Shown here: piece by piece, positions 45,261-56,178 of the stretch
Position numbering within the stretch: the stretch's first letter is position 1
Layout of the letters: each line of letters begins with the position of its first letter
Source: Helianthus annuus
Lineage: Eukaryota; Streptophyta; Magnoliopsida; Asterales; Asteraceae
Length of the DNA: 64,000 nucleotides
Direction of reading: 5' to 3'
NCBI RefSeq assembly: GCF_002127325.2
Contig: NC_035436.2
Location: 107,469,591 to 107,533,590, forward strand
Translations under genes and position numbers: made by a program
Notes under the pieces: model-generated
Seen by the model: only the letters and a program-made list of their open reading frames with translations
Told to the model about the DNA's origin: nothing
The model's database searches: none

Positions 45261-46390
45261 TTGAGTAGTTCGTAAGCATCAACAGTTTAATCGTTCGTTA
45301 CAGTATCAAAGTATGCACAAGTAATCATCCAACCCATTCCCACCCTGGGAACCCATGCCTTGGCTGTGTGAACTCACCTTGGTTTGCTCGGTATGCTAGG
45401 TTATGCACTCACAAGTAATTTATTCACGTCCTATCGTATGCACGTATAACAAATCAGTTCATGTTCACAACGATACGCATGCAATTTAATGTTCACATAA
45501 CAGTCAGTTTGCATATCGACACAACACGTATTATTTCACAGTAGAACATCAGCTATCATTCAATTCATGGTCATCTTTCGACACATTAGAGATCTTTCGA
45601 CTAACAGGTATCATAGCTATCTTTCGAACAGAATGTTATGTTTCGAACTTAATGTTATCATTCGGTCATTGCTATCCTTCGGTCAACACTATGTTTCGAA
45701 CATCTAGTATCTTTCGGTATCTTTCGGTTACTACCATGTTTCGAGTAACTGATATCTTTCGATGGATATCAGTTACGTTACAAGTTTCCAAGTTTTGCTG
45801 TGATTATCAATTAACACCAATATCACAAATCAGTTAACATCAACCAGATCAAACAAGCATAATTCCCATGTTTATCAAGAACCCTAATCTGAATAACAAG
45901 ATTATTTAAACTATCCAACTTACACATAGGTGTCGATTACATGAACATGTCCGATTACCATATTTAGCCGATTATCAACCTGATTAACATACATATCCAA
46001 TTCGTATACAAACAATCCGGCCGATTAATCAAACAAGTTTGACCGATTTGCTAACCGATCAACAACAACATCCTAGTAATCATGACTATTCAATCCAATT
46101 ATATTTGCTAAACCTAGCTTATCCGATTCATGACAACATATAAACAACATATTGCAAGACCATTGATCAATCATGAAATCATACATCATAAACAACATCA
46201 CACACTAACCGGAAATCGGGGTTGCGGAAATAAAATCCTTCGAACAGGGACTAAGTCTGCTTTGCCGTCGCACACACACAAAGGAACTAGGGTTTTTCTT
46301 AGAAAATAACCATCAGTTTACATGCATCCTTATATATACGTATCACAGTAATGGGCCAAGCCCATTGGAAAGACTGGGCCGAAACATATC

Positions 46391-46465
46391 GAAGGATATG
46401 TTTCGTGCTCGAAGGATATGTTTCATGCTCGAAGGATATGTTTCGTGCTCGAAGGATATGTTTCG
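46391..46465 (-). repeat. 20-bp tandem array next to the promoter of D's LTR
   Basis: Four units of exactly 20 bp (gaaggatatgtttcgtgctc with one-base variants) begin at 46391, 46411, 46431 and 46451 on the plus strand. The same array is in the other LTR at 53549-53623. It lies about 55-130 nt upstream of the TATA box, where enhancer repeats sit in active LTRs. Confidence 0.9.
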
Positions 46466-46801
46466 AGGTCTTCGAATCGAAGGTCATCCTTCGTGGTCCT
46501 TCGAATCCTTCGAACTGTATGACATGTTCCGATCTAGACTAAGTGTTTTAATAATAATCCTAACATTATTTTCTACCACAGCAAGTAATCACATATAGGC
46601 CAAATGACAATCGTTTCATTAAAACACAACACGTACAACTTCCAATTCACAATACAAACAACTAAACAGTCAAAGTCAACACGCATCAAGTGCGAAAGTG
46701 AAAATCAGAAACTCGAGTTGTCACATTATCCCCAACTTAAAAGAAATTTCGTCCCGAAATTTGGTACGCACTCACTGAGGAAGCTGGGTAAGTTACGTTG
46801 T

Positions 46802-49800
46802 TCACTGGTTTTCCTGGGGTGTCACATCATCCCCCCGTTGATTTGGAATTTCGTCCCGAAATTCAGTAGTAGTAGCTTCAGCCTCAGAAGTGGATGCATT
46901 GGTTTCGAATAACTGGGGATACTTTTCTTTCATCTGGTCTTCGCGTTCCCATGTATACTCCGGGCCACGCTGGGAGTTCCAACGAACTCGAACAAGAGGG
47001 ATTCTCTTGTGTTTGAGGACCTTAACATCCCGGTCCGTGATTTCAACTGGTTCCTCGACGAACTGCAACCGCTCGTCGATAGTGAGTTCCTTAAAAGGAA
47101 CTATAAGGGTCTCATCTGATAGGCATTTCTTCAGATTGGACACGTGAAATACATTGTGAACTGCACCGAGTTCAGGAGGTAGGTTTAATCTGTAGGCTAC
47201 TTTGCCAATCTTTTCTAAGATTTCGAACGGTCCGACGTACCGCGGATTGAGTTTGCCCCGTTTACCAAAACGTACCACACCCTTCCAGGGTGAAACTTTC
47301 AATAAAACCCGGTCCCCGACCTCAAATTCCAATGGCTTTCTACGCTTGTCCGCGTAGGCTTTCTGACGGTCGCGTGCTGCCGCCATGCGTTGCCGTATCT
47401 GTGCTATCTTTTCTGTGGCGTCCACAACAATCTCTGGACCCGTAATTTGACTATCCCCCACCTCTGCCCAACAGAGAGGTGACCGGCATTTACGTCCGTA
47501 CAATGCCTCGAATGGAGCGGCTTGAATGCTGGTATGGTAACTGTTATTGTACGAGAACTCCACCAAAGGGAGGTGCTTTTCCCAGCCGTTGCCGAAATCG
47601 ATGACACACGCTCGAAGCATGTCTTCTAGAGTTTGAATAGTTCGCTCAGACTGCCCATCCGTCTGAGGATGATATGCTGTGCTCATGTCTAATCGTGAGC
47701 CGAAAGATTTGTGCATCGCTTGCCAAAGTTCTGACGTGAATCGTGCATCGCGATCCGAAATAATAGAGATGGGCACTCCGTGCCTCGAAACAACTTCTTT
47801 CATGTAGATGTCTGCTAGGGTAGAAAACTTATCCTTTTCTTTGATAGCCAAGAAGTGAGCAGACTTTGTGAGCCGATCAACGACCACCCAGATAGTGTCA
47901 TTCCCACGCTGGGATCTAGGTAGGCCAGTAACAAAATCCATGGAAATTTGCTCCCATTTCCATTGTGGTATTTCTGGTTGCTGAAGTAGGCCTGATGGTT
48001 TCTGGTACTCGATTTTAACCCTTGCACAAGTTAAACACTTGCCGACGTAAGTTGCGATAAGAGCTTTCATGTTTGGCCACCAGTAAGTTGTTCTGATATC
48101 GTGGTACATCTTATCCGACCCTGGATGTACCGAGTAGCGAGACTTGTGCGCTTCATCCATCACAAGTTCGCGTAAGCCGCCATAAAGTGGGACCCAAATA
48201 CGCCCCGTTACATAGTAGGCGCCGTCTTCCTTTTGTTCCATTTGTTGCCTTGAACCGCGCAAGGCTTCAGCCTTGACGTTTTCGGGTTTTAGTGCTTCTA
48301 TCTGAGCAGCTCGTATCTGTGCAGGAAGACTGGACTGAATGGTAAGCTGTAGCGCTCGCACGCGCTTAGGTAAAGTGTCTTTCCGACTGAGGGCATCAGC
48401 CACAACATTGGCCTTCCCTGGATGATACTTGATGGCACATTCGTAGTCGTTCAGTAGTTCAACCCATCTTCGTTGACGCATATTCAAATCTTTTTGCTTA
48501 AGGATATGCTCGAGACTCCTGTGATCGGTGTAAATCGTGCACCTGGTACCGTACAGGTAGTGTCGCCATATCTTAAGCGCGAAAACAACAGCTCCCAGCT
48601 CTAAATCGTGCGTCGTGTAGTTCCGTTCATGAACCTTGAGTTGCCGAGAAGCGTAGGCTATCACTTTATCACGTTGCATCAATACACAACCAAGCCCCTG
48701 TATCGATGCGTCACAATAGACCACGAAGTCATCCGTGCCCTCTGGCAATGAAAGAATAGGTGCGCTGCAAAGCCTATCCTTTAAGTACTGGAAAGCGGTC
48801 TCTTGCGTATTACCCCATCTGTAAACGACACCTTTCTGTGTAAGCATAGTGAGTGGTTGCGCGATCTTGGAGAAGTCTTTAATAAATCGCCTGTAGTAAC
48901 CCGCCAAACCCAAGAATTGGCGTATTTCTGTTGGTGTACGTGGTGCTGGCCAGTTTCTGATCGAATCAACCTTGGATGGATCGACATGAATCCCATCCTT
49001 GTTCACCACATGGCCTAAGAAGTGGACTTCACGAAGCCAGAAGTCGCATTTTGAAAACTTTGCATACAGTTGCTCCTTTCGAAGAAGTTCCAAGATAAGG
49101 CGTAAGTGCTGCTCGTGCTCCTCCTGACTCTTGGAGTAAATCAAAATGTCGTCGATGAAAACGATAACAAACTTGTCGAGATAGGGTTTGCACACCCTGT
49201 TCATAAGATCCATGAAGACTGCAGGTGCGTTTGTAAGCCCGAATGGCATGACAAGAAACTCGTAATGACCGTAGCGAGTTCTGAAAGCGGTTTTGGAGAC
49301 GTCCTCATCCCGGACTCTCAGCTGATGATACCCTGACCTTAAATCAATCTTGGAATAGTAACACGACCCTTGCAACTGGTCGAATAAGTCGTCGATGCGC
49401 GGAAGAGGATAACGGTTCTTCACTGTCACCTTGTTGAGTTCACGGTAGTCTATACACATTCTGAACGTACCGTCTTTCTTCTTCACAAATAACACTGGAG
49501 CTCCCCAAGGCGAAGAGCTTGGACGAATAAAGCCCTTTTCCAAGAGCTCTTGCAGCTGCTTCGACAGTTCTTCCAGTTCGGTTGGAGCTAAACGATACGG
49601 TGCGCGGGCTATTGGTGCTGCTCCTGGAGCTAATTCAATCTGAAACTCAACTTGACGATGAGGAGGTAAACCAGGTAAATCTTCAGGAAACACTTGAGGA
49701 AAATCACGCACAACTGGTATATCCTCCAGCTTCTTTTCCTTTGCTGATGCGTCAGTGACAAGTGCCAGAATGGCGGTATGTCCCTTTCGTAAACATTTCT

Positions 49801-51534
49801 GCGCCTTTAAGTAAGAGATGATGCCAACCACAGCACCACTCTTGTCACCTTGTACTTCGAGAGGTTCCTGACTGGAGCGAGGAATACGAATAACTTTTTC
49901 TTTGCATAAGATCTCCGCATGATGTTGGGATAACCAATCCATACCGATGACGACGTCGAAACTACCCAAAACTATGGGTATGAGATCAATCGAGAAAGTC
50001 TGACCCGCTAGAACAATACTACAACCCTTGACTACCTGCGTGGCTTCTACACTTTTACCATTTGCTAGTTCTACGACGTGTTTAGTGTCTAGGGGTGTTG
50101 GTGTACGTTTTAATAATTTACCCATTTTCAGTGACATATAACTTGTATCAGCACCCGAATCAAATAAAACAGTAACATAAATATCGTCGAGAAGAAACTT
50201 ACCCATAACCACATTGGGATCATTCACTGCATCTCCTCGACCCAACACAAAAGCACGACCTCGAGCTTCATTGCCGTTGTTGTTGTTACCATTACCCTGA
50301 TTGTTGTTATTCCCGTTGCCCTGGTTGTTGTTGTTATTGCGATTCTGGTTCAACTGAGGGCAATCGCGTTTGTAGTGACCTTCAGCCCCACACTGGAAAC
50401 ACCCCCGGTTTCCACGCTGTGGCTGCTGCTGCTGATTCTGTGGAGCTGGCGGTGGAAGTTGCTGGTTCTGATTCACTGGTCGCGCGCTTCTACAATCTTT
50501 GGCCTCATGGCCCATCTTGTGGCATCTTTGACATTGACTCCTGCGACATCTTCCACTGTGGTGTTTGTTGCACCTGTTACACCACGGGTGATTTCCCTTA
50601 TAACCACTATGTCCCTGACTGCCCGATGACTGCTGACTCGGACTCTGGTAATCGTTGGTGCGACGTTGCTGAGTTTGGGACTGAACAGACGCTGATCCCC
50701 TGCTGGAATCCCCGTCCCACTTTCTTTTATTCTCGCTGGGTGTGGCAGAAGTAGCAGCTGTTGGAGTGACTGAAGTAACAGCTGTAGCAGTAGCGCCGAC
50801 ACGCTTTGGCAGTTTATTCTGATCCACTGCCTGATCAGTGATGCGATGAGCGAGACGCTGGATCTCCTGAATGTTGTTGAGGTTAGCCGAGGTAACGTGG
50901 CTCTGAATCTCTGGTACAAGCCCCTTGAGATACAACTCAATGCGCTTGTATGGTGGGTCTACCATGGTTGGACATAGCACAGCCAACTCGTTCGACCTCT
51001 TGGTGTAAGCTTCAATCTCTGAACCCACCATCTTCAAGTTGTACAACTCATCCTCCAACTTGTGAATGTCTTCTCTAGTGCAGTATTCTCTCTTGATCAG
51101 TTCTTTGAATTCATTCCAGGGTGTGGCGTTAGCAGCTGCCAACCCTAAGATCTGCACTTGTGCATTCCACCAAGTGAGCGCAATCCCTTCAAGTGTGCCA
51201 GTGGCGAACTTCACCCTGCGAGCCTCAGGGCATTCACACATTTCAAAAACCGACTCGAGCTTTTCAAACCAGTGGAGGAGTCCAACTGCCCCCTCCGTGC
51301 CACTGAACGAGCTAGGGCGACAGTCCATGAAATTCTTGAATGTGCACCCAGGTTGTTGCTGAGCGGGTTGACCTATTGTGTACGAATAGGGCAAAGTTAA
51401 GTACGAGAATTAATGTAGGATCTAAAGATCCTAGTGTCTATACTGCAGGGTGTACTACCTGCTTGGGCGGCTGCAACTGCCGCAGCAACGAGAGCCTCTA
51501 GCTGGGCTTGAGTCATGGTAATTCGTGCGGCCAT
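46802..51534 (-). CDS. Element D gag-pol polyprotein (one intron near the gag start)
   Basis: The first ATG is at 51534 (minus strand). Exon 1 (51534-51459) encodes 25 codons plus one base, including MTQAQLEAL. An 86-nt intron (51458-51373) follows, then one long exon to TAA/stop at 46802. Read from 51394 that exon gives 1530 residues with gag capsid ([24 protein letters not shown]), knuckles ([40 protein letters not shown]), an asparagine/glycine-rich linker, protease [14 protein letters not shown] with [10 protein letters not shown] at about residue 746, RNase H ([17 protein letters not shown]), integrase ([10 protein letters not shown]...[31 protein letters not shown]), GPY/F ([12 protein letters not shown]) and a chromodomain segment ([21 protein letters not shown]). 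No stop or frameshift was seen. The frame overruns the PPT and ends 25 nt inside the LTR. Confidence 0.93.
46827..46838 (-). other. Polypurine tract of element D
   Basis: On the minus strand acggggggatga directly precedes the 3' LTR. It also lies inside the gag-pol frame. Confidence 0.9.
51373..51458 (-). other. Predicted 86-nt gag intron of element D
   Basis: The intron is gtagta...acaatag on the minus strand, with a cttaac branch-like motif about 35 nt before the acceptor. Unspliced, the exon 1 frame meets a TAA inside it. Spliced, the frame enters [14 protein letters not shown] with phase 1. Length and signals suit a plant U2 intron, and element E has an intron at the equivalent place. 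Confidence 0.75.
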
Positions 51535-51841
51535 TGATCTTCACATCAAAGGCAACATAAGTGAGAAAGGTTCGCGAATAGTGCGATGACAGAAGAGTGT
51601 AAGCACATAAGTATTCTCATGCAATGTCAAGTTGTGAGCAAGGTAATGTAAGCATACTACGAGCAAAGTTCTATGCAAATTCTAGCATGTAGGCAATAAA
51701 CATAAACCTTATTACCTAGGAAGTTGAGTCTTGCACGTGGAGCGAAGCGTCGTTGTGGATCATTGAGAGCACTGTTCTGGTTATAGTCTGGTTTTAATAA
51801 AAACGTTTTTCCCATATTAAAACCAAGTTCTCTATAACCAA
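51535..51841 (-). other. Leader of element D
   Basis: This short non-coding leader lies between the PBS and gag on the minus strand. Nothing else is recognised in it. Confidence 0.7.
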
Positions 51842-51855
51842 TGGCTCTGATACCA
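51842..51855 (-). other. PBS of element D
   Basis: On the minus strand tggtatcagagcca is a perfect initiator Met-tRNA primer site, three bases inside the 5' LTR boundary. Confidence 0.95.
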
Positions 51856-52163
51856 ATCTGTCACACCCCCAAAATCCACACGCGGAGTATCACCGCTTGG
51901 GAGCGTGACTGACCAGGATCAAGCCACCAATCATACAGAACATTGTATAAAGTAAAAGTAAATGCAATATAAACCAAACCAATTCCATATGAAAGGTGTT
52001 TCCAAAACATAAGTAAGTTGTCATTGTTTAGCGGAAACGTATTATTGTAAAACTCATAGCAAATAAATGTCAAATATCAAAAGTGTTCAATAAGATGATC
52101 AAGATCCAAGCCCCACAACGACCTGCTCCTTCCTTGTGCAAGCTCCAATATGTACCTAAGGTC

Positions 52164-53367
52164 CTGCAAGGCATGCAGCAGATAATCAACAAACTAGTTG
52201 AGCGAGTTCACATTTTATAGTTTAGTTTGGGTAATAGTGCGTTCGTTCAGTTAAGTTTCATATCGTATCAGTTCCATCGCGGCCTCCCAGGCATGTGTGC
52301 GAAGATTAGGTTCGTTAGTTCGCGACCATAGTCTTTACCGACCAGGGTGTGTGCGAAGGCAATTTATCAGTTCGTTCGCGACCATAGTCTTTACCGACCA
52401 GGGTGGGTGCGAAGGCAGTTGAGTAGTTCGTAAGCATCAACAGTTTAATCGTTCGTTACAGTATCAAAGTATGCACAAGTAATCATCCAACCCATTCCCA
52501 CCCTGGGAACCCATGCCTTGGCTGTGTGAACTCACCTTGGTTTGCTCGGTATGCTAGGTTATGCACTCACAAGTAATTTATTCACGTCCTATCGTATGCA
52601 CGTATAACAAATCAGTTCATGTTCACAACGATACGCATGCAATTTAATGTTCACATAACAGTCAGTTTGCATATCGACACAACACGTATTATTTCACAGT
52701 AGAACATCAGCTATCATTCAATTCATGGTCATCTTTCGACACATTAGAGATCTTTCGACTAACAGGTATCATAGCTATCTTTCGAACAGAATGTTATGTT
52801 TCGAACTTAATGTTATCATTCGGTCATTGCTATCCTTCGGTCAACACTATGTTTCGAACATCTAGTATCTTTCGGTATCTTTCGGTTACTACCAAGTTTC
52901 GAGTAACTGATATCTTTCGATGGATATCAGTTACGTTACAAGTTTCCAAGTTTTGCTGTGATTATCAATTAACACCAATATCACAAATCAGTTAACATCA
53001 ACCAGATCAAACAAGCATAATTCCCATGTTTATCAAGAACCCTAATCTGAATAACAAGATTATTTAAACTATCCAACTTACACATAGGTGTCGATTACAT
53101 GAACATGTCCGATTACCATATTTAGCCGATTATCAACCTGATTAACATACATATCCAATTCGTATACAAACAATCCGGCCGATTAATCAAACAAGTTTGA
53201 CCGATTTGCTAACCGATCAACAACAACATCCTAGTAATCATGACTATTCAATCCAATTATATTTGCTAAACCTAGCTTATCCGATTCATGACAACATATA
53301 AACAACATATTGCAAGACCATTGATCAATCATGAAATCATACATCATAAACAACATCACACACTAAC
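52164..53367 (-). other. Candidate 5'UTR intron inside the D LTR
   Basis: The minus-strand donor tttccg|gttagtg lies 129 nt after the TATA box. The acceptor catgccttgcag|gacc ends at 52164, 305 nt before the LTR end. The interval is 1204 nt and contains many short ATGs. The donor is weaker than in A and B/C. Not tested. Confidence 0.4.
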
Positions 53368-53487
53368 CGGAAATCGGGGTTGCGGAAATAAAATCCTTCG
53401 AACAGGGACTAAGTCTGCTTTGCCGTCGCACACACACAAAGGAACTAGGGTTTTTCTTAGAAAATAACCATCAGTTTACATGCATCC

Positions 53488-53496
53488 TTATATATA
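53488..53496 (-). promoter_or_regulatory. TATA box of element D 5' LTR
   Basis: On the minus strand gtatatataagg gives a strong TATA box, directly downstream of the 20-bp tandem array. Confidence 0.7.
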
Positions 53497-53984
53497 CGTA
53501 TCACAGTAATGGGCCAAGCCCATTGGAAAGACTGGGCCGAAACATATCGAAGGATATGTTTCGTGCTCGAAGGATATGTTTCATGCTCGAAGGATATGTT
53601 TCGTGCTCGAAGGATATGTTTCGAGGTCTTCGAATCGAAGGTCATCCTTCGTGGTCCTTCGAATCCTTCGAACTGTATGACATGTTCCGATCTAGACTAA
53701 GTGTTTTAATAATAATCCTAACATTATTTTCTACCACAGCAAGTAATCACATATAGGCCAAATGACAATCGTTTCATTAAAACACAACACGTACAACTTC
53801 CAATTCACAATACAAACAACTAAACAGTCAAAGTCAACACGCATCAAGTGCGAAAGTGAAAATCAGAAACTCGAGTTGTCACATTATCCCCAACTTAAAA
53901 GAAATTTCGTCCCGAAATTTGGTACGCACTCACTGAGGAAGCTGGGTAAGTTACGTTGTTCACTGGTTTTCCTGGGGTGTCACA

Positions 53985-53989
53985 TATGG
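53985..53989. repeat. Right TSD of element D (tatgg)
   Basis: This is identical to 44696-44700. Copia F sequence resumes after it. Confidence 0.92.
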
Positions 53990-55209
53990 CAAGCCAAGCG
54001 ACTACATCCGATGGGAACCTTTCAAACCAAAGAACGCCTGACCCACTGAAAATTTTAAATCAAGAATGCTTGAGTAAATCGGTTGAAAATTTTAAAAATA
54101 AAAAATCTTTAATGGAAACTCCATTCGAGGAACCACAGGAAAAATCATCAACATCCGAATCTGTAAACAGTATTAACTGTTTTAGTGTATGTGTAGAGTC
54201 GGTGATGGTTGAGGAGCGGTCGGAAGAGGATGATGAACCGCATCGAAATGATGCTGATAATTCGGATGTTTCTTTATGCGATGAACATGATATTTACGTT
54301 TAGAACTATATTTATGTTTGGTTTTTGAGACTCAGGTTTTCTGAGGAAGTTGTTAAAACTGAAACTTTAAATGCTGTGGTTTTTTATTCTAATTGTGATT
54401 TAACTGTTTTACCAGAAGAGTCTGGGGCATCCGATGTCGAATCTGATGTGCCTGTTTTGAATGATTCTTATAACTTTGATAGTATGCCCGGCACCTCAAC
54501 TTATCCCTCAGATCTCTCTGAACATTGTGAAGTTGAAAATGTTATTGTGTCTGACTGTGTGAATGAATTTGTTGATGAACAGGAGCCCTTTGATGAATCT
54601 GTAAATCAGACCGAAGATATATCAGATAATGAGCAGAATGTTTCAGATAATCAAACCATTGTTGATGAAAATTGCTCATAATCTGGCAATCAAGAATCAG
54701 ATGATCCTGAAAGCTTTGTGTCTGAAAAAATAGCTTCTAAAGAAACTGACTCGGTTTATTTCAAAAGCTCAGTTTTGAAAGAAAAGGATTCTAATGAAAC
54801 TAAGCCTGCAGGATCCGCTCCTTCAAAGAAGAAGCAATCAAGTAAAACTAGAAAACAACGCAAAAAGAAATCTAAAAAGGAAACCTCCTCAGATGTCATT
54901 AATAAAAGTCAAAAGATAAACCTATCTCAAAAACCAACTGAACTTAAGTTAAAGGGTAAAGTTATCAATACTCACTCTTGTGTTGATGATTGCGAGCAGG
55001 TTTCATCCAAGAGTAAATATGCACACAAGAAATCAGCACCTAGTGGAAAGAAGAGACCAAATCAGCTCCCCATAATAACACAAGCGGGACTAAGTGTTTT
55101 TTTCTCGAAAAGACAAACTTGTTTAAATTGTGGAATTCTGGGGCATGTAGCTAGAAATTGTGTTTATCGTCCTCTCGTATCATACCAATCCAGGAACACT
55201 TATCATTAG
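53990..55209 (+). pseudogene. Element F copia gag, C-terminal part with zinc knuckle
   Basis: After the D insertion the gag continues in three open pieces: to the stop at 54301 (acidic, VEERSEEDDEPHRNDADN), 54325-54681 (acidic, DISDNEQNVSDN) and 54718-55209 (Lys-rich, KKKQSSKTRKQRKKKSKK). The last contains one good knuckle, CLNCGILGHVARNC. A strongly acidic stretch followed by a basic one and a CCHC is usual in large SIRE-type gags. Stops and frame changes separate the pieces. Confidence 0.75.
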
Positions 55210-56178
55210 ATGACTTCGCACTATCGACGTCATGAACATCAATTCACTTGTGCAAAGCCTTCAGATGGAGATTGAAATCTAGCAAAGGAAATCAAACAAA
55301 CATCTTCAAACACAGATGGTTTCCGAAAATAGTACAAGAAACTAAACATAACTTCAAACAAATTTGTTTCAAACAATAATAACTCAAAAATCTGGAAACC
55401 CAGAATTACTGCTAGATCTCAGTCTCAGTGTTCACAATCGTCAGAATCAACAATCTCTTCTTCTCAAACCTGAAATTCTACTAATAGGTCATATGATCTA
55501 TCGTAAGGTTTCGCGAATGAAGAGTGATGTCCAACCCAGATCGAAAATGGTCTAGGTTCCAGTACCTCACTAATCCCTTTATGTGTGCAGGAACGACTAT
55601 GGAGGGCTATCGTAAGACTTTGGTTTATTGATAATGGTTGTTCCAGACACATGACAGGGGACATCTCCCAATCAAACGACATCAAGATCTTTGATGGTGG
55701 ACTTGTCAACTTTGCAGGAGGAGAAACTGGAAGAATAACAATGAAGGGCACAGTAAAAACGGAGTCCTCAACTTCTCAGATGTCAATTATGTTCCTAAAC
55801 TTAAACACGGTCTCTTGAGACTCTCTCAGATGTGCGAAAAAGTCTTGAAGTTATTTTCACAAAAGGCGGATGCATAATTTTGAAACCAGGAATCGACATA
55901 CATAATGGTATATGCTTGAAGCTGAATGTCGTGGAAATGCTTACGTGCTCGACATGAACAAAGCTCCAACTGATCAAGTCACCTGTTTGTTTTCTGAAAT
56001 TGCCGAACATGACACTGTGTTGTGGCATTTCATTCGAGATTTCTATGACAGAGTTTTGATTAAACTAGAACAGATCCATACAGATGCAAGTACAGCGGAT
56101 CTTTTTACAAAACCTGTCAGCAACTCGAGATTCAAGGTGCTTGTAGATCTTTTGAAAATGATGCGTTTCACTGACTGA
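55210..56178 (+). pseudogene. Element F pol remnant: protease/pre-integrase fused to RNase H end
   Basis: Around 55614-55810 the copia motif WFIDNGCSRHMTGD and FAGGETGRITMKGTV is clear; this is the pre-integrase region after protease. A frame at 55912-56178 begins with pre-integrase residues (NAYVLDMNKAP...EIAEHDTVLWH) and switches at about 56028 to the RNase H C-terminus (HTDASTADLFTKPVSNSRF). Integrase, RT and most of RNase H are therefore deleted, and the joint happens to keep the frame. Non-functional. Confidence 0.82.

Larger units (their letters stand above)
44701..46826 (-). repeat. 3' LTR of element D
   Basis: The 2126-bp LTR runs on the minus strand from 46826 (tgtgacacccc) to 44701. 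The internal PPT-like module at 46712-46765 is described in the findings. A 20-bp tandem array lies at 46391-46465, a TATA copy at 46330-46338 and a 56-bp-period duplication at 45161-45260. Confidence 0.95.
44701..53984 (-). mobile_element. Element D: complete, apparently intact Tekay-like chromovirus
   Basis: This 9284-bp element on the minus strand has two 2126-bp LTRs differing at about two positions (44887 region and 45738 region), a perfect PBS, a PPT, a tatgg TSD and an uninterrupted gag-pol frame with all catalytic motifs. It is the youngest-looking and most likely autonomous element in the window. It interrupts the gag of copia F. Confidence 0.95.
51859..53984 (-). repeat. 5' LTR of element D
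   Basis: This is the 2126-bp twin of 44701-46826. Its TATA box is at 53488-53496 (tatatataa on the minus strand). It has the same arrays and duplicated patches as the other LTR. Confidence 0.95.
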
